Shown here: positions 6,909-14,596 of the stretch, piece after piece | Numbering within the stretch: the stretch's first letter is position 1 | Layout of the letters: each line of letters starts with the position of its first letter | Assembly (NCBI GenBank): GCA_964645825.1 | Contig: CAZXZY010000014.1 | Location: 1 to 19,726, forward strand | From: JABIAL01 sp964645825 | Lineage (GTDB): Bacteria > Patescibacteriota > Patescibacteriia > UBA1558 > GWA2-36-10 | Direction of reading: 5' to 3' | DNA length: 19,726 bases | The notes under the pieces: model-generated | Told to the model about the DNA's origin: nothing | The model's database searches: none | What the model saw: only the letters and a program-made list of their open reading frames with translations | Position numbers and translations under genes: made by a program

Positions 6909-8402
6909 TTATATTTTTTCTTTGATAATTTCCTCTACTTTTTTAGGATTGGCCTTACCCTTGCTTTCTGCCATCACTTTACCAACAAAAAACTTTAATA
7001 AAGCCTCTTTACCAGATTTTAACTCTTCTACTTGTTTTGGATACATCATCAGTATCTTAATCACAATATCACTCAAGGTACTAACATCGTCTATTTGGGC
7101 TAAATCTAGCCTCTCAGCAATATCTGAAGGGTCCTCTCCTGTCTTAAACATTTGAGCTAAAATAGTGGTCGCTGCTGAAGAATTTATTTTTTTCTTATAA
7201 ACCAAGCTTAATAACTCAGCCATGTTTTCTGGAGTTATTTTTAATCTAGAGAAATTAAAATTACTACCCAATAAACCAAATAATTCGCTAGACAACCAAT
7301 TATAGGCAAGCTTAGCTAGTTTGTCTTTATTTTTTTCCCAAGATTGTTCAGCATTTTTATTTTCACCTTCAGCCTTATAGACCCAAGCCCGTAAATCAGA
7401 CAATGTTTGTTCATAAAAATTTGCCCAATTTTTTTGAGCTACCAAAACTTTAGCGTCTTTCTCTGTTAAGCCATATTCTGTGGCTAAGCGAGCTTGTTTA
7501 GCGTGTGGTAATTCTGGTAATGAGCTTTTTATACTTTCTAGCAGCTCATCACTAATTTTTAATGGCAATAAATCTGGCTCCGGAAAAAAACGATAATCAC
7601 TAAAGCCTTCTTTAGTTCGTTGTTCAACTGTCTCTTGTTTGGCCTCATCCCAGCCACGAGTAGCTGTAAATTGTGGTGGTGTATCGGCTTGCCATAATTC
7701 TTTTTGACGTTTTTCTTCAAACAGCAAAGCTTTTTCAACAGCCTTAAAAGAATTTAAATTTTTTACCTCTGTTTTATGATAAAGCTCAGTGTCCCCTTTT
7801 GGTCGTAAAGAAATATTAGCATCCACTCGCAAATGTCCTTTTTCCATATCAGCATCAGATACATCCAAATATCTAGCAATTAATCTTAGGTCCTGTAAAA
7901 AAGATTTTGTCTCAGCAGGGCTTCTAAAATCTGGATCCGTCACGATTTCAGCTAGCGGTGTACCTGCTCTATTAAAATCTACTAAAGTTTGTCCATCTTT
8001 GTGAATATTTTTTCCAGCGTCTTCTTCCAGATGCAATCTCTCGATACCAAAACGATGTTGCTTGCCATCTGTCTCTATAATCAGGTGTCCATCTTCGGCT
8101 AGCGGCTCATCAAATTGAGAAATCTGATAACCTTTTGGTAGATCTGGATAAAAATAATTTTTGCGATCAAATTTTGAATATTGATTTATTTTACAATTTA
8201 AAGCTAGGGCCATTTTCATCCCAAATTTTACCGCTGCTTCATTTACAGTGGGCAATGTTCCGGGATGACCTAAGCAAATTGGGCACACAGTAGTATTTTG
8301 CTTTTGATTTTCTCCATCATTGGAACAACTACAAAACATCTTGCTTTTAGTTTTTAACTGCAAATGTATTTCCAGTCCAATGATTGTTTCAAATTTCTGC
8401 AT
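6909..8402 (-). CDS. gatB: Asp/Glu-tRNA(Asn/Gln) amidotransferase subunit B
   Basis: GatB is the tRNA-binding kinase subunit of the GatCAB complex, which converts Glu-tRNA-Gln and/or Asp-tRNA-Asn to the amidated form. The 497-residue length is normal. The N-terminus has the signature IGLEIHLQLKTKSKMFCSCS, and zinc ligands Cys24, Cys26, Cys40 and Cys43 (VCPICLGHPG). The catalytic cradle is followed by a helical middle and a YqeY-like C-terminal domain ending in a GKANPKKVEEII tail. It starts 2 bases after tmk with no SD, so it is translationally linked to tmk and is the last gene of the long - strand run. gatA and gatC are not nearby. Its place beside thymidylate genes is probably just operon packing. 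Confidence 0.97.
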   Translation of the reverse strand: MQKFETIIGLEIHLQLKTKSKMFCSCSNDGENQKQNTTVCPICLGHPGTLPTVNEAAVKFGMKMALALNCKINQYSKFDRKNYFYPDLPKGYQISQFDEPLAEDGHLIIETDGKQHRFGIERLHLEEDAGKNIHKDGQTLVDFNRAGTPLAEIVTDPDFRSPAETKSFLQDLRLIARYLDVSDADMEKGHLRVDANISLRPKGDTELYHKTEVKNLNSFKAVEKALLFEEKRQKELWQADTPPQFTATRGWDEAKQETVEQRTKEGFSDYRFFPEPDLLPLKISDELLESIKSSLPELPHAKQARLATEYGLTEKDAKVLVAQKNWANFYEQTLSDLRAWVYKAEGENKNAEQSWEKNKDKLAKLAYNWLSSELFGLLGSNFNFSRLKITPENMAELLSLVYKKKINSSAATTILAQMFKTGEDPSDIAERLDLAQIDDVSTLSDIVIKILMMYPKQVEELKSGKEALLKFFVGKVMAESKGKANPKKVEEIIKEKI

Positions 8403-8404
8403 AA

Positions 8405-9070
8405 CTAAATATGTTTTTCTAAAATCTCTACAACTTTTTTTTGAATATCTTCTCTGGAAGCAATATTCCCATCACCACCTAAGCAATTAATTTTTAACCA
8501 ATTGTATTTTTTAGCTACATACTCTGCCGCTTCAATAGAATCTTTCATGTGATCTAAATCTTGCTCATGAATATCTTGCTGACCACCATGCTTATGCTCT
8601 TGTAAGGCTAATTTTTGAGCCACTGCTGGATCCAAATATAAGAATAAAATAATATCTGGTTTTGGTATATTAAAAATTTCAAACTCTAAATTTTCTAACC
8701 ATTTTAAAAATTTTTCCCTCTCTGCTGTGTCTTTGATTTTGCCACTTTGATGAATCATGTTTGAGCTAACATATCTATTACTCAACACTATCTTACCTTC
8801 AGCTAACCATTGAGAGATTCTTTTAGAAGCTGCATAACGATCACAAGCATAAAAAATAGATGCCCGATAAGCACCAACTTCTTTTGGTGAACCATAGGCG
8901 CCATTTAAATACTCTTCAACTAAAGCAGCTGACTTCTTACCATATTGGGGAAAGTCCGCAATCTCTACTTGGTGACCATCTTTTTCTAATTTTTCTTTAA
9001 ATAATTTTAATTGGGTGGTTTTTCCTGAACCATCCACTCCATCAAAAACAATAAATTTTCCTGATTTCAT
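8405..9070 (-). CDS. tmk: Thymidylate kinase
   Basis: Tmk phosphorylates dTMP to dTDP with ATP, the step shared by de novo and salvage thymidylate routes. The 221-residue protein has the P-loop GVDGSGKTT at residues 11-19, a DRY-type motif in YACDRYAASKR, and NRYVSSNMIHQSG, which contacts the thymidine base. The lid region is long and polar (EHKHGGQQDIHEQD). It follows tdk but is separated from it by a terminator. A -10 box (TATATT) lies 6 bases before the ATG, so it can be transcribed independently, probably without a leader. gatB follows after 2 bases. The product completes the dCMP to dTDP route encoded upstream. Confidence 0.95.
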   Translation of the reverse strand: MKSGKFIVFDGVDGSGKTTQLKLFKEKLEKDGHQVEIADFPQYGKKSAALVEEYLNGAYGSPKEVGAYRASIFYACDRYAASKRISQWLAEGKIVLSNRYVSSNMIHQSGKIKDTAEREKFLKWLENLEFEIFNIPKPDIILFLYLDPAVAQKLALQEHKHGGQQDIHEQDLDHMKDSIEAAEYVAKKYNWLKINCLGGDGNIASREDIQKKVVEILEKHI

Positions 9071-9076
9071 AGCTAA

Positions 9077-9082
9077 AATATA
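9077..9082 (-). promoter_or_regulatory. -10 box of tmk-gatB
   Basis: On the - strand TATATT is followed by 6 bases and the tmk ATG, which places the start of transcription at about the start codon. The -35 position falls in the T tract of the tdk terminator (TTTTTT), a poor match, so confidence is moderate. Confidence 0.5.
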
Positions 9083-9095
9083 ACATAATTAGAGC

Positions 9096-9130
9096 AATAA
9101 AAAAAGACCGGGAAAACTCATTTCCCGGTC
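9096..9130 (-). terminator. Rho-independent terminator after tdk
   Basis: On the - strand GACCGGGAAA and TTTCCCGGTC form a perfect 10-base stem with a 5-base loop, followed by a run of 7 T. It starts 5 bases beyond the tdk stop and should separate the upstream cassette from tmk-gatB. Confidence 0.92.
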
Positions 9131-9135
9131 AAATG

Positions 9136-9705
9136 TTACTTGTTCGCAATCTTCAGATAACAAGCTCGACATAAGGCCTCATATGCATCTGCACCACCAA
9201 CCAAAATCTTGTCATCACTATCAACTGTGCGGTGACTGAATGAAGCGTCTTCACCACATTGAGTGCAAATAGCATTGAATTTCTTACCTTTATCAGATGC
9301 TACCCAAAATTCTGGAATGCCAGTAAATGGTTTTCCTTCGAAATCCCTATCTAAAGCCGCCACAAATACGGCCTTGCCTTTGTTGGCCCATTTCTCAGCA
9401 AACTCAACCAATGACATTTCTGTAGTATCTAGAAACTGAGCCTCATCAATGCCAATGACATCAACTTGATTAGCTTCCAGCCAATTATCTGCATCCTTCA
9501 CTGATGCGATGTTCTGAGAATCAAAAGTTAAGCCATTGTGTGAGGCTGCCTTATCTTGAGAATACCGCTTATCTTTCAATGGTTTAAACAAGACAACTTT
9601 GTATCTAACTTTGTAGCGATTTAATTCCCGAAACAATGCTTCTGTTTTACCAGAAAACATTCCTCCTGAGAAAAAAACAATACTACCGCCTTTAGCTGTA
9701 CTCAT
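9136..9705 (-). CDS. tdk: Thymidine kinase, type II
   Basis: This enzyme phosphorylates thymidine (and deoxyuridine) to dTMP, the salvage entry into the pathway. The 189-residue protein has the P-loop GGMFSGKT at residues 14-21, where GPMFSGKT is usual, and the general base Glu88 in DEAQF. The zinc-binding pairs are CTQC and CRAC. The lasso region (VASDKGKKFNAIC) is intact. It is the only cassette gene with a clear SD (GAGGAG, 6 bases before ATG) and is followed at once by a strong terminator. It is 40 bases from the MazG-like gene while its other neighbours are 8 bases apart or less. It also uses more C-ending codons than they do. These points suggest higher or separate expression; I could not fix a promoter in the gap. 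Confidence 0.96.
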   Translation of the reverse strand: MSTAKGGSIVFFSGGMFSGKTEALFRELNRYKVRYKVVLFKPLKDKRYSQDKAASHNGLTFDSQNIASVKDADNWLEANQVDVIGIDEAQFLDTTEMSLVEFAEKWANKGKAVFVAALDRDFEGKPFTGIPEFWVASDKGKKFNAICTQCGEDASFSHRTVDSDDKILVGGADAYEALCRACYLKIANK

Positions 9706-9711
9706 AATCTT

Positions 9712-9717
9712 CTCCTC
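9712..9717 (-). promoter_or_regulatory. Ribosome binding site of tdk
   Basis: On the - strand GAGGAG, inside a purine-rich AGAGAGGAGAAG tract, ends 6 bases before the ATG. It contrasts with the SD-less starts of the rest of the cassette. Confidence 0.8.
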
Positions 9718-9745
9718 TCTTATATTTTATTGAACAATTTTTAAT

Positions 9746-10075
9746 TTATCGATTATCTCCATCTCCAGTGATTTTATTTCTGGCTTGTCTAGAAAAAAGT
9801 TTCTCCAAATTCTTGGCTGCTACTTCACTCAGATCTAAACCAAGCTCTGTTGCTGTTTGTGATAAATACCACAAAACATCTCCCAATTCTTTTTCTATCT
9901 CAGCTTTCTTTTCATCAGAAACAACGCCATTATTATCTCTCAATACTTTTTTTATTTTTTCTGCTACTTCTCCGGCTTCACCATTTAAACCTAAAACAAA
10001 ATAAGGTAAAGCGAAATCCCATTCTTTATGTAAAACTGTTTTTTGAGATTCTTCTTGATATTTTTTAAAATCCAT
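9746..10075 (-). CDS. MazG-type nucleotide pyrophosphohydrolase
   Basis: This small all-alpha NTP pyrophosphatase would release pyrophosphate from an NTP or dNTP to give the monophosphate. The 109-residue protein has the family metal-binding pattern ExxE (Glu33, Glu36 in NGEAGEVAEK) followed by ExxD (Glu63, Asp66 in EKELGDVLWYL). Between dihydrofolate reductase and thymidine kinase, and in one run with dCMP deaminase, the attractive substrates are dCTP or dUTP, which would feed dCMP or dUMP to ThyX. That is inference from context; the family also includes house-cleaning enzymes for damaged nucleotides. The start is 3 bases after the preceding stop, with no SD, so it is translationally linked. 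Confidence 0.9.
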   Translation of the reverse strand: MDFKKYQEESQKTVLHKEWDFALPYFVLGLNGEAGEVAEKIKKVLRDNNGVVSDEKKAEIEKELGDVLWYLSQTATELGLDLSEVAAKNLEKLFSRQARNKITGDGDNR

Positions 10076-10078
10076 ATT

Positions 10079-10549
10079 TTATTTTGTTAGTTCTACAAAT
10101 TTATATTTTAAATCGTCTATCTCGCAAATTTCTTCTTTGATTATTTTATTAAATTCAAAATAATCTGGAAACCAAGTATCAGCTTCATATTCTGCATCGA
10201 TGATTGTTAAATATAGTTTATCAGCAAGCGGTAATACTTGTTTATAAATTTCTCCACCACCGATAAAAAATATTTCATCATCTTTATCTCTAGCAAATTT
10301 TAAGGCTTCATCTAAATTATTAAAAACTTCACAATCTTTAGCTTGGAATTCTGGATCTTTAGATAAGACAATATTTATTCTGTCAGGCAAAGCTTTGTTA
10401 ATAGCTAAATAAGTTTTCCTGCCCATGATTACGGGGTGTCCAGAAGTTATCTTTTTAAAACGCTGTAAATCTTCAGATAAATTAACTAATAATTTTCCAT
10501 CTTTAGCCAAGGCTCTATTTCTATCAATGACAGCAATTAAACTAATCAT
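10079..10549 (-). CDS. Dihydrofolate reductase, divergent active site
   Basis: The 156-residue protein has the DHFR fold: start MISLIAVID, GHPVIMGRKTY (NADPH and folate site), LPDRINIVLS with the folate-binding Arg, IFFIGGGEIYKQ, and LTIIDAEYEADTWFP. The proton-donor position is kept as Asp27 (SEDLQRF), and numbering matches E. coli FolA without gaps through residue 28. Residues 21-22, Pro-Trp in nearly all DHFRs, are Leu-Val here, and Gly15 of the Met20 loop is Ala. The ATG overlaps the thyX stop as TAATG, so the two are coupled. ThyX regenerates tetrahydrofolate itself, so a DHFR partner is not strictly needed. It may supply tetrahydrofolate from scavenged folates, or act on another pterin. 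Reductase activity is likely but not certain. Confidence 0.9.
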   Translation of the reverse strand: MISLIAVIDRNRALAKDGKLLVNLSEDLQRFKKITSGHPVIMGRKTYLAINKALPDRINIVLSKDPEFQAKDCEVFNNLDEALKFARDKDDEIFFIGGGEIYKQVLPLADKLYLTIIDAEYEADTWFPDYFEFNKIIKEEICEIDDLKYKFVELTK

Positions 10550-11901
10550 TACTTCATTACAATATCATGCTCACCTCTTTTTACATCAAAACGACCGGGA
10601 TCTTTGTCTAAATGCAATTTCAAACCAAATTGTCCGAATTCTTTTTCTAAAATCTGTGCCATTTCAGTAGCTCGTTTCTGTAAAGTTGGATGTACAAAAC
10701 GAGTAGCTCTAAGCTCTACCAAATAAACCAAGGCTGATAAGTCACCAGTTATTCTATTTGGTAAATTATAACCCATGGCTGTGTAATATTGTGCTTCGAC
10801 TGGACTAATATTCAAATTTTTTATTTGTTCTTCTTGAGTTTTAATCAGCCCTTGTGCTTTGGTACGCCATTCTTCTGGTAAAGCATCTAGATAAAATTGT
10901 TCTAAACCATGCTCAGTAGTCAATAACGGCATACGTTGAGTAACTGCTCGATGTCTTTGAATATCACGAAACGATCCAAAGTCTAGCATAAAGCCAAATT
11001 GTACTGTACCACATTCTGCAATGAATTTTGGTAGCTCGGTTTTAAATGGACGAGTTTCTAAAATATGCTTGTATTTATTTAATAGCTCTGTATTAACACT
11101 ATTATGTAATAATTTTGTTTCAGGAAAATTTTCATGAGTAAAATAATAATCACCTTGCATCCATTCTTTATTATAATTTTCTGTAGTTTCAAAAAGCTCA
11201 TGACTAAAAGAACTTGGATAAACTTCCTGTAAAGCTTCTTTTAATTTTTCAACCACTTCCCTGACTTCTTCCAAAGGATGATGACGAAGCAAGGCCATTT
11301 TGTCAGCCACTTGTCTCATATTACTATGCCAAGCAATGTTAGTAGACGCCCCAGCCGGTAAATATCCGCGTAATATGTCAAAAGCACGAGCTGCAATCGC
11401 TTTCTCGTAGATTATTTCTTTCTCTCCTTCTTGCATAGAAAATTGCTCTTTCAGATGTTGCTTGACTGGCTCCATGGCATCTAAATAAAACTTACGCCAA
11501 TTTTCTAAAATTTCATTTGATTCTTTACTGCCAACCGGATCGATAAAGACTTGTTGAGAAAAATCTACATATCTAGTTGAAGCTTCTTGCCCGCTATACA
11601 AAGGCCAATCTTGAATAGCCTTAGCGACCAACATTGAGATACCTTCAATAAATAATGTAATGGTTCCGCAATCGCCGATGGACTTATGACCATAACCAAC
11701 ATAAAAATTAGCCATAAAATCTTCTGACCCTTTTTTAGCTAAAATTTCTAAGTGATGTTTAACACCACCAGTGGAACGAGAATGTAAAGCTTGGATCATG
11801 GCCTCTGATTCTGGACCAATCACTGCTCCAGTATCCAGCACCATTACCATGCCGCCGTTATCTAATTCTTTGACTGTATGTTTAAGTGAGTCTATAGACA
11901 T
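10549..11901 (-). CDS. thyX: Flavin-dependent thymidylate synthase, two-domain form
   Basis: ThyX methylates dUMP to dTMP using methylene-tetrahydrofolate, FAD and NADPH. At 450 residues the protein is about twice the classical length and appears to be two tandem ThyX-like domains. The usual single motif RHRxxSxNxxSxRY looks split. The first half keeps SGQEASTRY (about 103-111) but has QDW where RHR is expected; the second half has RHR at 316-318 in DIQRHRAVTQRMP but lacks the serine part. Long ThyX-like proteins of this kind exist in other bacteria as I recall, so it is probably functional, with active sites built from both halves. It starts 5 bases after the P-loop kinase gene, with no SD, and its stop overlaps the DHFR start. 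No thyA is visible. Confidence 0.9.
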   Translation of the reverse strand: MSIDSLKHTVKELDNGGMVMVLDTGAVIGPESEAMIQALHSRSTGGVKHHLEILAKKGSEDFMANFYVGYGHKSIGDCGTITLFIEGISMLVAKAIQDWPLYSGQEASTRYVDFSQQVFIDPVGSKESNEILENWRKFYLDAMEPVKQHLKEQFSMQEGEKEIIYEKAIAARAFDILRGYLPAGASTNIAWHSNMRQVADKMALLRHHPLEEVREVVEKLKEALQEVYPSSFSHELFETTENYNKEWMQGDYYFTHENFPETKLLHNSVNTELLNKYKHILETRPFKTELPKFIAECGTVQFGFMLDFGSFRDIQRHRAVTQRMPLLTTEHGLEQFYLDALPEEWRTKAQGLIKTQEEQIKNLNISPVEAQYYTAMGYNLPNRITGDLSALVYLVELRATRFVHPTLQKRATEMAQILEKEFGQFGLKLHLDKDPGRFDVKRGEHDIVMK

Positions 11902-11906
11902 AAATT

Positions 11907-12452
11907 TTATTTTACTAATTTATCTAATTGTTTTTTAAAGTCTTCTAAACTACTATTATTATTTATAATAATATCAGCTGCTTTCATGGTATCTAAAATA
12001 GTTAACTCTGTTTCTAGTTTGTGATCAGCTTCAAATTCTTCCCAAGTTTTTGTTTTATCATCTGGATTTTCACTACGACTGATTAATCGTTCGTAACGAA
12101 TTTTCATATCAGCTTCGATAGAAGCCAATTTAAAATTTGGTAATTTACGCAAATATTTCACATCGTCCATTCTCCTGATTCCATCAACTATAATTAATTG
12201 AGATTTAGAACTGTCTACATCTTTAGCCATTACTTTGGCCATTAAATCTTGTCCAAAAAATTCACGCAGAACTGTAGAAATTCCTGACATATTATCACGT
12301 GAATGCTTCAAATATAATCTATCTAGCACATCTCGCAACATTGTTGAAAAACGAAAAGTCTCAGCATTATATTTTTCTTTAAAATGCTTAGCAGCGGTCC
12401 CTTTACCACAAGAGATGAGGCCAGTAAACCCTAAAATTATTTTTTCAGACAT
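11907..12452 (-). CDS. P-loop nucleotide kinase-like protein
   Basis: The 181-residue protein has a Walker A motif GLISCGKGT at residues 11-19, a DGIRRMDDVKYL stretch matching the hhhD-G-R-R pattern of dephospho-CoA kinase and UPF0200-like kinases, and an arginine-rich lid (RYERLISRSENPDDK). The C-terminal half has a WEEFEADHKLETE segment followed by ADIIINNNSSLEDF, typical of this kinase group. I cannot name the substrate from sequence. In this operon a deoxynucleoside monophosphate (dCMP or dUMP) or a nucleoside is plausible, but a dephospho-CoA-kinase-like role cannot be excluded. It lies 8 bases after the Nudix gene and 5 before thyX, with no SD. Confidence 0.8.
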   Translation of the reverse strand: MSEKIILGFTGLISCGKGTAAKHFKEKYNAETFRFSTMLRDVLDRLYLKHSRDNMSGISTVLREFFGQDLMAKVMAKDVDSSKSQLIIVDGIRRMDDVKYLRKLPNFKLASIEADMKIRYERLISRSENPDDKTKTWEEFEADHKLETELTILDTMKAADIIINNNSSLEDFKKQLDKLVK

Positions 12453-12460
12453 TTTTTAAA

Positions 12461-12916
12461 TTATTTTTTTAACAAATCAAAAGCCTTTACAGCCATGCTC
12501 CTAACACTATTTGGTACATTATCCAAAACTAGCACCTCTTCTCTAGTAAGCCACTTAATATCTTTACTTTCATTATTTCTTATAAAATCATCATCTTTGA
12601 CTGTAGCTAAATAATATAAACAATAATGATCATGATCTCCAACATTGTGTACATTAGCATGAAATGGAATGGCCAACTTTTCCAACTCATCTTGACCTCT
12701 TTCAACTTCTATATCGCTATATTGTAATAATTTTAAATCTAAACCGGTTTCTTCTTTTACTTCTCTTACTATAGCCTTATCTGGAGACTCATTTAGCTCA
12801 ATATGTCCTCCAGGAAAAAGCCACTTATCTAACTTTGTATGCAACATTAAAAGAACCTTGTCATCAAAAACTATACAAGCGCCAACAGTTAGATCTAACT
12901 TATCTTGTGTTTCCAT
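12461..12916 (-). CDS. Nudix hydrolase
   Basis: The 151-residue protein carries a complete Nudix box at residues 37-59: GHIELNE, seven residues, then REVKEETGL, with all the metal-binding glutamates. It is preceded by KWLFPGG, as in MutT-like and ADP-ribose pyrophosphatase-like members. Such enzymes hydrolyse a nucleoside diphosphate linked to another group. In a deoxypyrimidine cassette it may sanitise or trim nucleoside triphosphates (for example dCTP or dUTP), but specificity cannot be read from the box alone. It sits 5 bases after the adenosylhomocysteinase-like gene and 8 before the kinase-like gene, with no SD, and so belongs to the same transcript. Confidence 0.92.
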   Translation of the reverse strand: METQDKLDLTVGACIVFDDKVLLMLHTKLDKWLFPGGHIELNESPDKAIVREVKEETGLDLKLLQYSDIEVERGQDELEKLAIPFHANVHNVGDHDHYCLYYLATVKDDDFIRNNESKDIKWLTREEVLVLDNVPNSVRSMAVKAFDLLKK

Positions 12917-12921
12917 ATATA

Positions 12922-14064
12922 TTAAATAGTTTTATAAATTTTATTATACCTTGAAACTATCTCGTGCTCTTCTTGATCGTTCAAATTATGTAGTCCTGGC
13001 TGATCAAAACCATTACCTAATTTATTAATACAATAAGTTAATCCACCATAGACCAAATCCAACATTTTAGAAGGTACGACAGAATAACGAAAATTAATAG
13101 GCTCACCGGCATTAACAACAATTATTGTCTTATTATCAAATTTATATTCATCATAATCACCATATTTCTTGATGTTATTAGATAATTGAGTAAAATCTGA
13201 TAAATCAAATTCCACCCTCTTTGAACTACCTGACACCAAAAATGTGTGACTAGATATATGCTTAAGTTCATTCTGACCAATAGCATGATCTGGATTACCT
13301 GTTACTCCTATGATGGCATCAAAATCTGAAAAATTTTTAACTACTTTATAATCAACACTAGCCTTCAATAACTTGATAGGATCTTTATCAAAAACTGCCA
13401 AATCTTTTACCAGTGGTTTCAAATACTTAGCCACTTGCTTGCCTATATTCCCAAATCCGACTACTAAAACTTTTTGTTTTGATAATACTAAAAAATTATT
13501 TCTTTTTAAAAAATATTTATACCCATCGATAATAGATTTAGCTACAAAATTATCTTCAATTCTTTTAATTTTGGACTGAGCTACTGATAAAACAGGCAAT
13601 CTCTTCAAATTCACCTTTTGCCACCTCCAATGACCCTGGTGTGTATCTTCTACTATTCCCAAAACATTTGCTTGTTTATCCAAAAAATCTGCAACATCTG
13701 CAGTGTAAGCACCTATTTCTTCTATAATAACATTTGTCTTGGCATCTAAAACAGCTTGTTTAACTAAACTTGATATATCTGATAATTTTTCAGGAACAAC
13801 CACGTCAAAATCCACCTTCAGGTCATTCGTAACTGTATCAATGCTTGAATAAGGTATGCCAATAATTTTATGTATTTTATATTTCTCTGCTAAAGATCTG
13901 ATAAATGATAATCCAGCTTCGTGCAAATGATGAATAATAATTAAACCAACCTTTTCATTCTTTTTAATTAAATCTTCACACAATGGAGTAGATATATGCT
14001 CTTCGTATAATTCTGGAAATGGTGAATCTTGCCAAAATATTTGTTTGATAATATTCGAACTCAT
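12922..14064 (-). CDS. Adenosylhomocysteinase-like NAD-binding protein
   Basis: The exact function is unknown. The 380 residues follow the layout of S-adenosylhomocysteine hydrolase. There is an N-terminal substrate-domain-like half with IVEDTHQGHWRW (compare SEETTTG in the enzyme) and a KIKRIEDNFVAKSIIDGYK stretch matching the K-x-x-x-DN-x-x-G-x-x-x-SxxDG region. The Rossmann half has GFGNIG at residues 203-208, then DAIIGVTGN and VNAGEPINF. The canonical C-terminal Lys/Tyr tail is not evident, and the protein is about 50 residues shorter than the enzyme. It begins 2 bases after dCMP deaminase. Candidate substrates are adenosylhomocysteine or another nucleoside; alternatively it is a diverged NAD enzyme. 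Homology is fairly clear, the reaction is not. Confidence 0.75.
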   Translation of the reverse strand: MSSNIIKQIFWQDSPFPELYEEHISTPLCEDLIKKNEKVGLIIIHHLHEAGLSFIRSLAEKYKIHKIIGIPYSSIDTVTNDLKVDFDVVVPEKLSDISSLVKQAVLDAKTNVIIEEIGAYTADVADFLDKQANVLGIVEDTHQGHWRWQKVNLKRLPVLSVAQSKIKRIEDNFVAKSIIDGYKYFLKRNNFLVLSKQKVLVVGFGNIGKQVAKYLKPLVKDLAVFDKDPIKLLKASVDYKVVKNFSDFDAIIGVTGNPDHAIGQNELKHISSHTFLVSGSSKRVEFDLSDFTQLSNNIKKYGDYDEYKFDNKTIIVVNAGEPINFRYSVVPSKMLDLVYGGLTYCINKLGNGFDQPGLHNLNDQEEHEIVSRYNKIYKTI

Positions 14065-14066
14065 TT

Positions 14067-14558
14067 TTATTGATTTTTATACTGTTCTACTTCCTCATCA
14101 AAATACTCTAACTCTAATTTTGCTTCTTTAAACATTTCTTCACTTTCTGATCCGGCATGATATTTTTTTTGACAGAAAACTTTTTTGATACCACAATTTA
14201 TAATCATCATGGCACAGGCCCGACATGGAGTCATTCGACAATACAAAGTAGCGGCATCTAAGCTAATTCCTAAACGAGCTGCCTGACAAATAGCATTTTG
14301 CTCGGCATGCACTGTCCGCAAGCAATGTTGGCTTTGGTGACCATCTTCATGGGTAACAGTTTTCATCAAATGACCAATTTCATCACAATGAGCAATGCCA
14401 CGTGGTGAACCAACGTAGCCAGTAACTAAAATTTGCTTATCACGAGCAACTACACAGCCAGAGCGACCACGATCACAAGTGGCTCTTTGTGCTACGGTTT
14501 CTGCTATTTGCATGAAATATTCATCCCAACTTGGACGGACATATTTTTCTTCTGCCAT
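14067..14558 (-). CDS. dCMP deaminase family protein
   Basis: This zinc enzyme converts dCMP to dUMP, the ThyX substrate. The 163-residue protein has the deaminase signature HAEQNAI with zinc ligand His84 and catalytic Glu86, and PCRAC with zinc ligands Cys112 and Cys115. The extra N-terminal histidine/cysteine-rich segment (GIAHCDEIGH ... HEDGHQSQHC) is typical of the dCMP/ComE deaminase branch rather than free cytidine deaminase. It is the first gene of the ten-gene - strand run and sits behind a divergent promoter region shared with the ACP-like gene. It has no SD; TATAAA lies 8 bases before the ATG and could also act as a -10 box for a nearly leaderless transcript. Confidence 0.93.
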   Translation of the reverse strand: MAEEKYVRPSWDEYFMQIAETVAQRATCDRGRSGCVVARDKQILVTGYVGSPRGIAHCDEIGHLMKTVTHEDGHQSQHCLRTVHAEQNAICQAARLGISLDAATLYCRMTPCRACAMMIINCGIKKVFCQKKYHAGSESEEMFKEAKLELEYFDEEVEQYKNQ

Positions 14559-14596
14559 AATATATTTTTATAAATAGTCTTTAGTTATTTTAACAG

